From contig NC_091971.1 of assembly GCF_036711975.1 (NCBI RefSeq), forward strand, positions 10,051,501 through 10,115,500: a stretch of 64,000 nt of DNA. Direction: 5' to 3'. Below the pieces are notes generated by a model. The model worked only from the letters and a program-made list of their open reading frames with translations, searched no databases and was not told the origin of the DNA. The position numbers and the translations under genes were made by a program. The stretch comes from Onthophagus taurus. Its lineage: Eukaryota > Arthropoda > Insecta > Coleoptera > Scarabaeidae. Below are positions 12,372 to 24,100 of this stretch, piece after piece (positions within the stretch are counted from its first letter, which is position 1; each line of letters opens with the position of its first letter).

Positions 12372-13188
12372 TAGGGCACGGAACTTTTGTAACGGAACGA
12401 TACGATTTACCCCCTCCACTTGTTCTCCTAGAAAATAAGTCGGTGGCGTCAAGTCAACTCACCTCATCGGTTGTTGTTGACGACCAACAATCGGTTTATT
12501 ACACGTCAGTGTCAACTGTCAGTACGATTTGAAAATATTAAAAAAATATATATTTTATAACTTTAATTCAAACAAACAGGATCCGATTTGTAATATCAAT
12601 CACAAATCGGATACGGATATAAAAATATTGCTGTTAACGTATATTCAAACAACCATCCCTAAACTTTCATCTGTAAATGACGTTCTAGTTGACGTTAAAA
12701 TGTGTTTGTACCTAGAAAATGATCTTTCAACATCACAATTTGTAAGTGGAGCATAAATAAAATACTGAGCTATTGAACCATATTTTTCCTTAAGAGTTAA
12801 AGGTATATTGTTCTCGACAATTTGTTGAACAATTTTCAAATCCGAACAACAATTTTACCACAAAGGGAAACTAAAAACAATTCTTAAAAAAAACTATAAT
12901 ACGAACTCAAACAGAACTCCAAATTCCAATTAAAGGTAACTAAAGAAAGATAAATAGCAAATTTGACGAAATTATGCGGATGAAAAGCGTCGAATACTGC
13001 ACATTTGAACAACAGTGAAATCGTACTGACAGTTGACAATGTTGACATTGATGCGCAATAAAAAACCGATCGTCGGTCGTCAATAACAACCGATCAGGTG
13101 AGTTGACTTGACGCCACCGACTCATTTTCTAGGAGAACAAGTGGAGGGGGTAAATCGTATCGTACCGTTACAAAAGTTCCGGGCCCTA
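12372..13188. mobile_element. hAT-type non-autonomous element in the Foldback arm
   Basis: The ends are TAGGGCACGGAACTTTTG and the near-perfect inverse ending GTTCCGGGCCCTA. They are part of a longer inverted repeat of about 65 bp or more, with further partial pairing inside. The 8-bp duplication CTAATAAC and the TAGGG terminus are typical of hAT elements. The interior keeps a short transposase C-terminal fragment on the minus strand, so this is a deletion derivative and not a pure MITE. Confidence 0.9.
12645..12839 (-). pseudogene. hAT transposase dimerisation-domain fragment
   Basis: The minus-strand frame reads YAPLTNCDVERSFSRYKHI followed by a run ending in DESL. This matches the hAT C-terminal dimerisation pattern 'P-S-N-x-x-V-E-R-x-F-S-x-x-K'. 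Only this domain remains; the catalytic core is absent, so it cannot mobilise itself. Confidence 0.75.
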
Positions 13189-14688
13189 CTAATAACACAT
13201 TTTTTTTCTCCGAAACCGTAATACATTACGGTGTTTGGATGGTTGATTTCAATCGCTAAAGGTATCCTCTAAATCATCCTAAAATTTCGTCAATTTTGGA
13301 GGTGCCCAACGGGGTCAAATTCACCCCCAAAGTCCGCGCCGCGCTGTATACCTATAGTGTCTAATAACACATTTTTTTTCTCCGAAACCGTAATACATTA
13401 CGGTGTTTGGATGGTTGATTTCAATCGCTAAAGGCATCCTCTAAATCATCCTAAAATTTCGTCAATTTTGGAGGTGCCCAACGGGGTCAAATTCACCCCC
13501 AAAGTCCGCGCCGCGCTGTATACCTATAGTGTCTAATAACAATTTTCTTTTCTCGGAAACCGTTATACCTTACGGTGTTTGGATGGTCGATTTAAATCGC
13601 TAAAGGCATCCTCTAAATCATCCTAAAATTTCGTCAATTTTGGAGGTGCCCAACGGGGTCAAATTCACCCCCAAAGTCCGCGCCGCGCTGTATACCGATA
13701 GTGTCTAATAACAGATTTTTTTTCTCGGAAACCGTAATACATTACGGTGTTTGGATGGTTGATTTCAGTCGCTAAAGGCATCCTCTAAATCATCCTAAAA
13801 TTTCGTCAATTTTGGAGGTGCCCAACGGGGTCAAATTCACCCCCAAAGTCCGCGCCCCGCTGTATACCTATTGTGTCTAATAACACATTTTTTTTCTCGG
13901 AAACCGTAATACATTACGGTGTTTGGATGGTTGATTTCAATCGCTAAAGGCATCCTCTGAATCATCCTAAAATTTCGTCAATTTTGGAGGTGCCCAACGG
14001 GGTCAAATTCACCCCCAAAGTCCGCGCCGCGCTGTATACCTATAGTGTCTAATAACACATTTTTTTTCTCCGAAACCGTAATACATTACGGTGTTTGGAT
14101 GGTTGATTTCAATCGCTAAAGGCATCCTCTAAATCATCCTAAAATTTCGTCAATTTTGGAGGTGCCCAACGGGGTCAAATTCACCCCCAAAGTCCGCGCC
14201 GCGCTGTATACCTATAGTGTCTAATAACACATTTTTTTTCTCCGAAACCGTAATACATTACGGTGTTTGGATGGTTGATTTCAATCGCTAAAGGCATCCT
14301 CTAAATCATCCTAAAATTTCGTCAATTTTGGAGGTGCCCAACGGGGTCAAATTCACCCCTAAAGTCCCATCCGCGGTTTATAATACTGATTGTTTTTCTC
14401 GAAAACCGTTAGGGCTTACGGTGTTTTGAAAATTGATAAAAATACTTAGAAGTGTGTTCTATTATGTGGTAGAATTTCGTTTAATTCGAAGGTGCCCATC
14501 AGGGCGAAAACATCCCTTTTTCGGGGGTGAGGGTTGAAAAATTTTTTTTTTACCAAATGGGGGTGGTTAGCTGTTCTTGAGGGTAAGAGTGACCTGTGTG
14601 TGAAATTTGGTTACCCAAATCGTATTGGTTACGGAATTATTAATGTTTTAAGTTTATTGCTGGGATTTATGGATAACTTCACACCAGT

Positions 14689-14697
14689 AGAAAAAAT
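14689..14697. repeat. Target site duplication (right), AGAAAAAAT
   Basis: This is the second copy of the 9-bp duplication, directly outside the inverted-repeat end CACCAGT. See the partner at 7952-7960. Confidence 0.85.
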
Positions 14698-15470
14698 CCA
14701 TCATATTTAAATCTGGGCATCGATTTATAGGACCATGACGTCCTAAACAACGACAGGGGATTGTTGCATTTATCCAATTACCCACATTTCTACTAAAATG
14801 TGGCGGGGCGCCATCATGCATAAATATGAAATTCCTTATGTATTGCAAAGGTACAACATCTGGTATACCTTGTAGATGTTGTAAATATGAATCTCCGTAA
14901 ATATTAACCGGTTTGCTATAAAATACGGACCCAACAAAACGTCACCAATAACTGATGTTGAAACCGCCGTTCTTGTATAGAAAGTGAATTTTCATAACTC
15001 TAGGTATGATTATTGTGGTAATTTTGAATTCCTTGACGACTGAAACACGCCTCATCCGTCCACATAATTTTATTAATGAGCTGATTATCGACGGAATTTT
15101 GATCAGTTCACCACACACAAAACTCGACCCTTAGAGGATAATCTGCCGGTAACTTTTGATCTTTTGTGGGATGGAATACAACAAGTTATGATGTAAAATT
15201 CTCCAAACAGACATATGTGATGTATTACGGATTGTTTTCAATGCTTTCCAAAATTTTATCTTCATGAGTGAAATCTTTTTAAGGACCGCGATCTTTCATT
15301 TTGGGTTGTAACTGACCAGTTAGTCAAAGTCTTCGAACTACATTAATAAACTTTTGTACATTTGGCAAACGGCGGTTAGGAAATTGTACAGAATATTGTA
15401 GCCTTGCAGCATCAGTGTATTAAAAGATTATATTCGGAATAATTTAATAGTTTTTCAAATAAACGTTTGT
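14698..15470 (-). pseudogene. N-terminal and catalytic part of split Tc1/mariner-type transposase
   Basis: Read on the minus strand from about 15100 downward, frames give MWTDEACFSRQGIQNYHNNH (first catalytic Asp in the TDE context), then FMHDGAPPHFSRNV (second Asp) and CPDLNMMDFF (third Asp). The order matches the DDE_3 transposases of insect Tc1/mariner relatives. Stops and frame changes are frequent, and the usual WPPRSPDL is shortened before PDL, so the gene is dead. The upstream element end is probably near 15632-15645, where CACACCCTGTATAT resembles a TACAGGGTGTG terminus. The rest of the frame lies at 7827-7960. Confidence 0.7.
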
Positions 15471-15645
15471 GTCAATATTAAAGCAATACATAAGCAAAGC
15501 CTGCTTAGTATAATTCATTATCTAGTAGTACTCAAACTTGCGAACTCTTAACTTTATCCTGTCATATCTTAAGAAGGATAAAGAATGGTTTATTGTGTTA
15601 CTAATTTTACAACATAATTTTTTTATTCATACCTGACACACCCTG

Positions 15646-16190
15646 TATATAAAATTCATTATTCATTCATCCTATATTTAAATCCAAATATTTGAAAATA
15701 TGTTCATGCCAAATTTAAAACAAGTTGTTCTAAAAATAAAAATCAAAGTGTAAATTTAACTTAAGTGTAGAACGTATTTGAACGTTTTTTGAGACGTGTA
15801 ATTATTTAATTAATTAGTAATCAATAGTAATATCTTGGAATACTGATTTTGACTTCCTCTGTACATACTAAAAAAAAAACGTTTGAATAAAGATATATAG
15901 ATGAGTTTTTTAGGGATTCAATTAAAATTTTAAATAACTTCCATCAAAATATGAATAAAATTGAATATGGAACATATTTGTAAACAAAAAATATGGATAT
16001 AAAAAGTAAATTTGAATAAATAAAATGTGGGATAGTCGTGTTTACCAATATAGGAGGCTGGTTATAAAAAAGTGAACCTAACCTATATCGATTAACAAAC
16101 CCACATTTTAGAATGAGTTTTAAACAAAATCGAGACGATTACTGTAACAATTTCAACAAGTACACCTTTAATAAACCCATAAACTTACCT
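15646..16190. other. AT-rich spacer, nothing recognised
   Basis: No gene or clear repeat is seen. A minus-strand donor (GTAAGT) at its right border belongs to the promoter-like block that follows. Confidence 0.4.
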
Positions 16191-16790
16191 GAAATAATAT
16201 AATTCATAATGAGATGTATCCGAAACTGCCGAAAATTATCTTCCGTCCAGCCAAACACAATTCAAGGTCTCACATTTATCAAAACACGCCAAGTGTCACT
16301 CGAGCAGAACGTACGGTGGCACTTAAAACGCGAACCGTCGTACAAGAACTCACCGCACCGTGCCCATAACGAAGAAAAGGGTGAAAATCCGTGGAAAATG
16401 GAGCGAAAATCGTTTAAAAAATCACACACGTCCAAGTAAAGGTTGTTTTCAACATGGCCGCCGAAAACTCTGCTATTTCACAAGGATTTGTTGACCCTGG
16501 CGCTTTGGCGATTTCTATTGGCCGAAAGACACTGGCGCACTCTCTCATTGGACGTATTCAAGGTTAGGGGCAAAACATCAAACTGCACCTGTCAACCGAT
16601 ATTTTCTAATAAAATACATTATAAAAACCCTTCAAATTAACCTTAATTCAAGTTTGAAATGTACGCGGAACAACGTCAAATCGACAATCACCGCCTAACT
16701 AACCTCAAAGTTTCAGTCGCGTAACTGTCGATCACATGGTCAGACATATTTAACATATTAGAATGATGGCGCCATCTATACGCCGACCTT
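16191..16790. promoter_or_regulatory. Promoter-like GC-richer block with possible minus-strand 5' exon
   Basis: The composition is clearly richer in GC than its surroundings. It contains AACATGGCCGCC at about 16452 (similar to the YY1/ATGGCGGC element of housekeeping promoters), two ATTGG (inverse CCAAT) boxes at about 16516 and 16547, and a minus-strand splice donor TTCAG|GTAAGT at about 16185-16195. A leader exon of about 260 nt on the minus strand would fit. Its only short frames are a possible upstream ORF and an ATG just before the donor. No downstream coding exon was found to the left, so the gene it would serve is unknown. Confidence 0.35.
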
Positions 16791-17142
16791 GGTAATTAAC
16801 TCGTTGTGTTAAATTAAAAATTTATCGGTAGGTTGCACCACTCGTTTATTTAAAAGCGCCAAATTTAAATATTTTTATATTATTACTCATTTAAACTTAC
16901 CTTTTAAAGTATATTTTTTTATTGTGTTCACTTAACTTTTTTTTTTGGTTATTTAAGGAGATTATTTAAATAATAAATGAAAAAGGTTTAGTTTTTATTA
17001 AATTATTTTTTTTAGGTGGTTAATTTTCACATTTTTTAATAGTTGAAACAGAGAAGTGATTACTTCAACAAAGCCGAATATTTTCTGGGAATCTTTACAA
17101 CCCCGCTTTTCCACATCCATGCGCTCCTGTCCTGACAACAAT

Positions 17143-17155
17143 GTTGCCTAGCAAC
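17143..17155. promoter_or_regulatory. Perfect RFX X-box
   Basis: GTTGCCTAGCAAC is a perfect 6+1+6 palindrome matching GTNRCC(0-3N)RGYAAC, the RFX transcription factor site. In animals, X-boxes near a start site often mark ciliary genes. The nearest promoter-like block is at 16191-16790. It lies outside the flanking MITE. Confidence 0.5.
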
Positions 17156-17211
17156 CCCAAAAACGTCATTAGCCCCAGATTCGTTTCCTCTGCAAAATAT
17201 TGACCAAAATA

Positions 17212-17872
17212 CAGGGTCGCTCATGTATCGAAACGCTCGGTTGTTTCGTAAACTAAGATAGCTAACAAAATATGTTAAGATACAAAAGTTTTAGTGCTTT
17301 TTTTTTAAATCTATAACAGTAAAGACAAATTACGTATACAGGGTCAGTCAAAAAGTTATGACGAAACTAACGATCTTGCAACGCCGTGGCGAGCGGTGTT
17401 GCTAGATCGCTGGACAAAGTTGCGGACAAACAAAGTTACATTTTTTTTTAATGGAACACCTGTATATTATTCCATACTTTAATTCATCTTGAAATTCTAA
17501 ACAAAATTCATGTAAGGAAGGTTTTCACTATATAACAGTTAACTGAAAAGTCAGAGTTCATTCGTCATTATTTCAGACAGGTGTCTTATTCCGGTACTGA
17601 ACTATTCTGACAGCAAATCATAGTGACATACTAGGTTGCTATGGAGATGAGAAACTTTCTAAGGTAACTTGATGAACTATAAACATAATTGACTAAAATA
17701 TTTTTGTGTAATTTATAAGACAATTTCAAAGTTCGATTATCTCGAAAACGGTTAGGTTTAGGTTTATGATACACAGGTGTTCCATTAAAGAAAAATTTAA
17801 AAAACATCTAAAATTTTTGTATCTTAACGTTTTTTGTTAGCTATCTTACTTTAGCTTTATACAGCGACTCTG
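17212..17872. mobile_element. MITE of Tc1/mariner type (TA-flanked)
   Basis: Ends CAGGGTCGCT and AGCGACTCTG (inverse CAGAGTCGCT) are each flanked by TA. Extended inverted repeats share AAGATAGCTAACAAAA, GTTAAGATACAAAA and, further inside, TTAATGGAACACCTGT. A stretch at about 17335-17440 starting TACAGGGTCAGTCAAAAAG is present only in the left half and may be a nested fragment of another element. No coding potential is seen. Confidence 0.75.
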
Positions 17873-20800
17873 TATAGTGATGAACTTCTAAATAAAATTC
17901 ATCAATATAATTAATGAATAAAGAAATAAAACCAATTATATATTTTATTTATTGATTATTTATTCATCCACAAATAATGAAAATAAACCAATTTAAACAG
18001 ATCATGTCCTAAAACTTACAAAAAAAAACGAAAAATATCGCCATCTATTAATATCTATTAATATTAATAAAAATTTAAATAACATCTATCCATTCTATAT
18101 CTAAAAATCGAGATACACTTGGATATGAAGAGGAGAAAATCGAGCGTCCCGATTTCTCATACATTTATTTTTCTTTGGTAGGACAGGGTTACAAGGGCCC
18201 TTTGTAATACAGCAATAAAGGGACTCCTCATTCTCATTAACATCGATAATAATATAATTTAAAAACGGGAATGAACATCGTCCACAGAGCAGATTTATAA
18301 ACGATGAAATAATCGTGACTAGCGGCTCCATCTGTTTACTCGCCGTTGTATCTCGCGCGCCACTGTCTTCTGTCTACCCGCTGGATGTCGCTGTACGAAC
18401 GCTCTGCAACAAGAAATTTCGAAATTTTACAATCACTCAAAAAAGAAACTTTAAATTTATTTGGTAATGTTAACAAAATTAAAAATAAATATACAATTAC
18501 GGAGTTAATGGCGGGTTTTAAAAGTGGAGTTTAAATTCGATTACAAACAACGCCATATGTTTTTCAGTATTTGCAAACAGTTTGCAGATGTTCAAAAAAA
18601 GTTTCTCTCCGCAACACACTTATGTAAGTGTTACAGAGACGAATTCTCGCGAAACCAGAAGTGTAACACATGGGATATAAGATTGATTATGTCACTATTG
18701 TTATTAATTCATAAAAAATATGATAATAAATTAATAAATAAAATATTCTAAAGTCATTTAAAATGGAAAATAATGAATTGCAAACTTTAAATAGACGATT
18801 TCTTAAGATCTAGTTCAAATTGTTTAGGAATCTAAAAAACCAAGTGGAAAATGTAAACAAAAAGAAAAATTCGAAAGTTTGTCAAAAAACTTAAATAAAC
18901 CTAAAAACCACAAAATATAAGCAAGATACTTGAAAAGGCAGTTTGGGAGAAAGAATCAGTAAAGTCTCACAACATGATTCTTCTCATCAACCCAAAGATA
19001 GATGTTATTGTTAATCATGCTACATTTCAAATAGAGCAGGAAAAAGCAAGGGGGGACACAAAGGGAGTGCCAGAAAAGCGCCAAGATCAAGAAGAAAATC
19101 CAGAAACACATCAGAAACTAGGAAGGTACCAGATAAAAAGAATAAATTACTAATTGAGTTAGAATTAAAGTTGCTATGAATAAGTAAGATATTAGGAAGA
19201 ATTCAGAAAAAAGGGATAGACCAGAAATAATAAAGCCAAAATACTAAAGAAACTAAGGTAAGGTAATGAGGATGTGTTTTATATAATTTTATATGATTGG
19301 CTAAGGCCCTTTTGAATTCAGATTAACGTCTAACTTCACTAAATTATTTTTTGGAGTTAAGAAACAATTCTATTTGAGTCTAAGACAAGAAAATCATGTT
19401 ACCGAGATAGGTTATGTCTAATACATACACTACACCTGTTGTTGTCTCATTTACAAGACGGTTTGGGTTATCTCAAGAATCAATTTAAAATGTTGGCAGT
19501 AATCTCTCACTCGAAGGATCATGAAATACATTATTACAAGTTTAAAAAACTTTCTGTCCAAGAAAGAACAGAATACTGGTAAAGGAAAAAATGTGTATAA
19601 ACTGCTAAGCTGCAAATTTTAGTAAGAAAGAACTTTATACAATAAGTGTAAAACACTTTTCAAAAATCATTCTTTGATTCATATCAGCTTTTAATATTGA
19701 GTTTTACTAACTCCTCTCCTGTTCTGGTAACATCGCCATCTTTCTAGTATACGTTTCTGCTCGAAAAAGTAACAATCCGACAGTTTATTGATAGCTTTGT
19801 TTATGGTGAAAAGTTTCTCATCTATTAGTGTAATGTTATTTGCACAATTGAAGACGAATCTGCGGTTTCTTAGTTAATGCAATCATAAGTTACAGCTTTA
19901 TGGCACTAAACCACAGACTTTCTAACAGTGAAATATATTAAGCTCAGAAACAAACTTTGCTGGAAATTGTGGTGGATCTTTTGTGGATGATTTTGTCGTT
20001 TCAAAGAGCTGATTTAGTTATGGTGCTTGATGTTCCTATTTTGTTTCAACCTCAATCACATATTTTAATTTGTTAGTCTTGCTTTAGTTTTCCAAACAGT
20101 TTGGGCAACAAGAAATATTTAAAATTCCTTTCAGATATTTAAAATAGAAAGTATAAGAACCATTTAACAAAGCACATTTTTACTCATTTACTCACGAAGA
20201 TAGTCTTGGTACATATTTATACATGATTTTCATAACGTTTGAGAATTTTTTATCGTTAGTTTGAACTTAAAAAATTCGTTTTGCCATAAAATAATTAATA
20301 ATTGAACTTTAATAACGACGTTAAGACAAAAATTGTCTGGTAAGGAAAGTCAGGTTAATTTTGCAAAGTCTAGACTAGTTAGGCAAAAGAGACAAGTTTA
20401 TTGACAATATCCAAGTTCTTAATCAAAAACATCACTTTTAATTGATGTCAATATCAATTTTAAAAGAAGATAAACAACACTTTTTTTAAGAAATAAACTT
20501 TTCTCTCATTTGTGTGTAGAGTTAATAAGGTTGCTTAATTTATTTGTGGTATTCAAAATAGACAATTCTTTTTGTAACTTAAACTTTGAGTAAATTTTCT
20601 TTGTCAACTTCATAACCAACATAATATCTTAATCTCGGGAAAATTGTGTTTACGTAAGATAATGTGTTGTTTATATTTCACTGTTTATTTGGATTAATTA
20701 TGGACACTCAAGAAACTGTATTGAAATTGAAATAAACGCTGTAATTGGAGGTTCTTATAATGATAGTTTTGATTGTATTATATTAAATAGTTTAAAAAAA

Positions 20801-21115
20801 GATTATATCAATGTTCTTGTAAAACACGTCTTTGTTTACATTGAATATCAATCGAGACATATGATTCACAAAGAAAGATAAGATAGCCCTAAAAAATGTT
20901 TAAACTTTTACAATCCAAAATAAAGAAAAGAAAAATTACGTCACAAATCCTTTAAAAGACGAAAACATTTTCTGTCGCAACAATTTTCTGTTGTCGTCTT
21001 TTCGGATCGTGTAATAAAATTTTCAAGGGACATAAAAGGTCTTTTCGACCGACCCAAAGGACGTGTAGCTAAACCTATTTAGACGACGTCGCCACGAACT
21101 TGTCCCTTTACTTAC
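17873..21115. other. AT-rich region, no exon recognised
   Basis: This may be the intron after the last PH-gene exon I can place, because that exon ends in a phase-1 donor at 21116. No convincing minus-strand exon in the matching phase was found. Short frames near 18101-18534 flank a small GC-richer block and are not recognisable. Confidence 0.35.
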
Positions 21116-24100
21116 CTCGAAATTTTATAAGCTGTTGCGGAGCGACCTCCGGGGGGACTTCTTTGGGCCTTTTAACCTCCCTGACGGGTTCTCTGCTGGA
21201 CCTAAACGATCCGGAAACTCTTAGATAAGGTGGCTGTATACATAGGATGTCTTCACTCATTCTATAAGAAGTTACAGAAATTGCTTCCAATGTATCCGTG
21301 TCGTAAGCGTTAATATCAATATCGGTTAACACTGAAAGAAAAAAAATTAATTGTTAATAAATGTTTTTGATTAATATTTAATAAGATTTAACATGTTAAA
21401 ATTAAAATCGTTTAATGTTTTACTTTCATCACTATTAATGTATTTGGCACGTCATGGTGAATAAGAAGGGAAAAAGCAGCCGAGTAACCTACTTGTGCGT
21501 TCAGAATAAGTTAGTAAGGTAATAAAATAAGACGCGAAATTCGATTGCAACCAAGTCACGTTTATTGCACAATAATGATTACTTTGTTTTTTTTTCTTTT
21601 TGAAAGTGTTCAAATAATAATAGATATAACGATCAAAACAATTTAAACTTTAATCAATATTTTCTATTAAAACCTCAATCTTTGTTATCTATTAAACCAA
21701 AAAAAGAAAGTCTCTTTCCCTTTTCATTATCATCATCATCGCAGTCTCTTTCAATTTTCTTCTATATGCGAAATTCTTCTCGTAAAATCATGTTTTTTTC
21801 CTTCTCGTTATTGTTAAAGACTTCGATCCGGTTGGAGGAAACGAGAAACAAGAAAGCGTTGCGAAGGAAAGCGCGTACCCAATTCCCGATTGTGCATTAA
21901 TTACGGATTAATCGTTAGAAACCGAGCCGTTTGAGACGACTTCCTTCGTTGTAGTCGTCGTCGACAACTTCAACGGGTTTTGTTTAACATTTCTTGCATC
22001 ACATCCTCAATCGTATGCAGGAAACTACGCAATAAGCACGCGTGTGTGCCTTTTATTGAAGTAAGTAGTTATTGGTTATTAAAAACTTTTTATAAGGAAA
22101 TTGAAATTATTTAATGTTTAAACAACATTTTTGTAAATGATTTCACAATCTCAACAAAGAAAATGAGTTCATAAGAAGTGATTCATAACTCCAAAATACA
22201 TAAATAAAAGTTTCTTCAAGGAAAAATCTTTTAAAAAAATATTAAGTAGCAATAAAAATTGTTTAAGAGATGGAAAATGAGATTCACTCCAGATGTTTGA
22301 AATCTCTTAACGATTCAACTAATTGGACAATCTTAAAGCTTTCGTTCCTATAAAACAAGTTTACTTTCTCTACAAAATAGACATCATCGTTATCATTGAA
22401 ATCATCGTTTCCGTACTTATAATGGAGTTCGTTAATTTAATACTGAGAATAACTAGGTCATCGTGGTAAATTCACCCGTCTATATGCACAAGTTACTTAC
22501 GTGATAATCGATTGTTGTAAATGGGATTCTCGCTTTCATCCTCCGACGGTAACCAGCAATCCTCTTTAACCGAATTTTGGTTCGTGCTAACAGTATCGGT
22601 GTACTGCTTCTGTTCCGTTGCTGAAAGAGAAAAAAAATTGTAAATAAATACTTCCTCCTGCTTTGAAGAAACTAGCTCCGGCTTAAAGCGGAGAAGAAGA
22701 AAAAAAGTTAGTATATTAAACAAACATTAAACCCCTTTTTAAACAAAACCGGATGTGTAACAAGATCACCAATTTATAAATAACCTTAAAAAATGTATAA
22801 ACTAATATTATCGAGGTGAACAAATATTTGCGTAACAAAAAGGCTTTTAATAAAAAAAGATGAAATTCAAAAAAACGTGTTTTAAAAAATATAAAACAAC
22901 CGAAATGGTTGTGATGTCATTATTTGTTTAAACAAGGAGTCGTTCAACGACAGCTTAAATATTGGTTCTCCTCCACATCAATGTGTAATCTTACTCTTAA
23001 AGTAGAGTGTCAATGAGTTTATTATGTAGCGTGTGTCACAATGTAATTAACAGATTACAACATTCACAAAAAGCTTATTTTTGTTACAAAATAATTATTT
23101 AAATCATCAATTTCAAAACTGTTTTATTTCAGCTTGGCGAAACTAATCGATGAGTTATAATCGTGCATTGAAATCGCGTTTCAGGTTGACAATGAACATT
23201 TTTCATGCAAAAATCGTTTTTGTATCATTCCATTTTTGATTTATAAGCTTTTTCAAAATCACCAAATTCAGCATTTTCGTATTTTCGAATGATTACGATG
23301 AAAAAATTAATTAAGTTAAGATTATTTATAAGAATTATTTAATTTAATTTGAAAGATTATTTTAAAAATCATAAATACAAGAGTTATACATATACAGAAG
23401 GGAACAAAAATTTGAACAAAATCCTAAATGGGTCGTACAAAGTTCGGAATACTTCTATTTTAATATATTTTATTGTAACTATTACCAACTTTACGGATTT
23501 AAAAATTATTCATTTTAAATTTGAGGTATTTAACAAGAAAATGAGGTAGAGAACTTAAAAACTAAAGATTAGCGATATGAATTACATTAATAAAAATTGT
23601 TTATAATGAAACATAAATATTATCTATAAACGATATCGTCCCAATTGTTGTGTGTTATTAGTTATAAACCATAAAATCCTCAAATCTCTAAATTAACGAT
23701 TTTACGCATATTTTTATTATAACTCGAAAAATAAAAATGATATAAAAAAATGTTGTAGATGTCGATTGCTTGTAATGAATCAAAAAATGTTTTCCAAAAT
23801 TGATTACAACCTAACAATGAGTGAGGACTACCAACCTAGCGGATTCAAAAACCCAAACTTTACAAATTTAAAATGTTTAACAACAAAATCAGTTGTAACT
23901 CAAAAATAAAAAGTTGTGGATAAGAATGATATTAACAAAAATTGAGCATAATAAATCATAAAAATATAATCCATAAACGATTTTGTTCCAAGAATTGCGT
24001 ACTTTTACTTATAAATCATAAAATCCCCAAATCTATAGATTAACGATTTTGCGCATATTTTTGTTATAACTCGAAAAATAATAATGATATGAAAAAATGT

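Larger units (their letters stand above)
12010..14371. repeat. Right-arm 172-bp tandem repeat (inverted)
   Basis: Inverse copies of the left-arm unit occur here. The landmark CGCGCTGTAT (CCCGCTGTAT in the 13856 copy) lies at 12171, 12343, 13340, 13512, 13684, 13856, 14028 and 14200. The spacing is 172 bp throughout once the hAT insertion and its 8-bp duplication are removed. Nearly all units are type B; one type A unit lies at about 13541-13600. Five of the units read CTCCGAAACC where left-arm units read the inverse of CTCGGAAACC, so the two arms have diverged. Confidence 0.93.
7961..14688. mobile_element. Foldback/MULE-like element with satellite arms and SGNH cargo
   Basis: The element starts ACTGGTGTGAAGTTATCC and ends with the inverse of that sequence. 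It is flanked by a 9-bp duplication and interrupts a mariner-type transposase frame. About 320 bp of unique terminal inverted repeat (7961-8280 and 14365-14688) lead into arms of a 172-bp tandem repeat, inverted with respect to each other. Left arm: about 7961-10372. Right arm: about 12010-14688, swollen by a hAT insertion. The 1.6-kb centre encodes a spliced SGNH hydrolase and no visible transposase, so the element looks non-autonomous. Without the hAT copy and its extra target site it would be about 5.9 kb. Long arms of tandem repeats and a 9-bp duplication are the hallmarks of Foldback elements. A different superfamily with convergent structure cannot be excluded without a related transposase. 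Confidence 0.85.

Noticed and set aside
18101..18534. Minus frame 18101-18331 and plus frame 18346-18534 as possible exons
   Set aside because: No splice sites in a phase that joins the PH gene and no recognisable domain.
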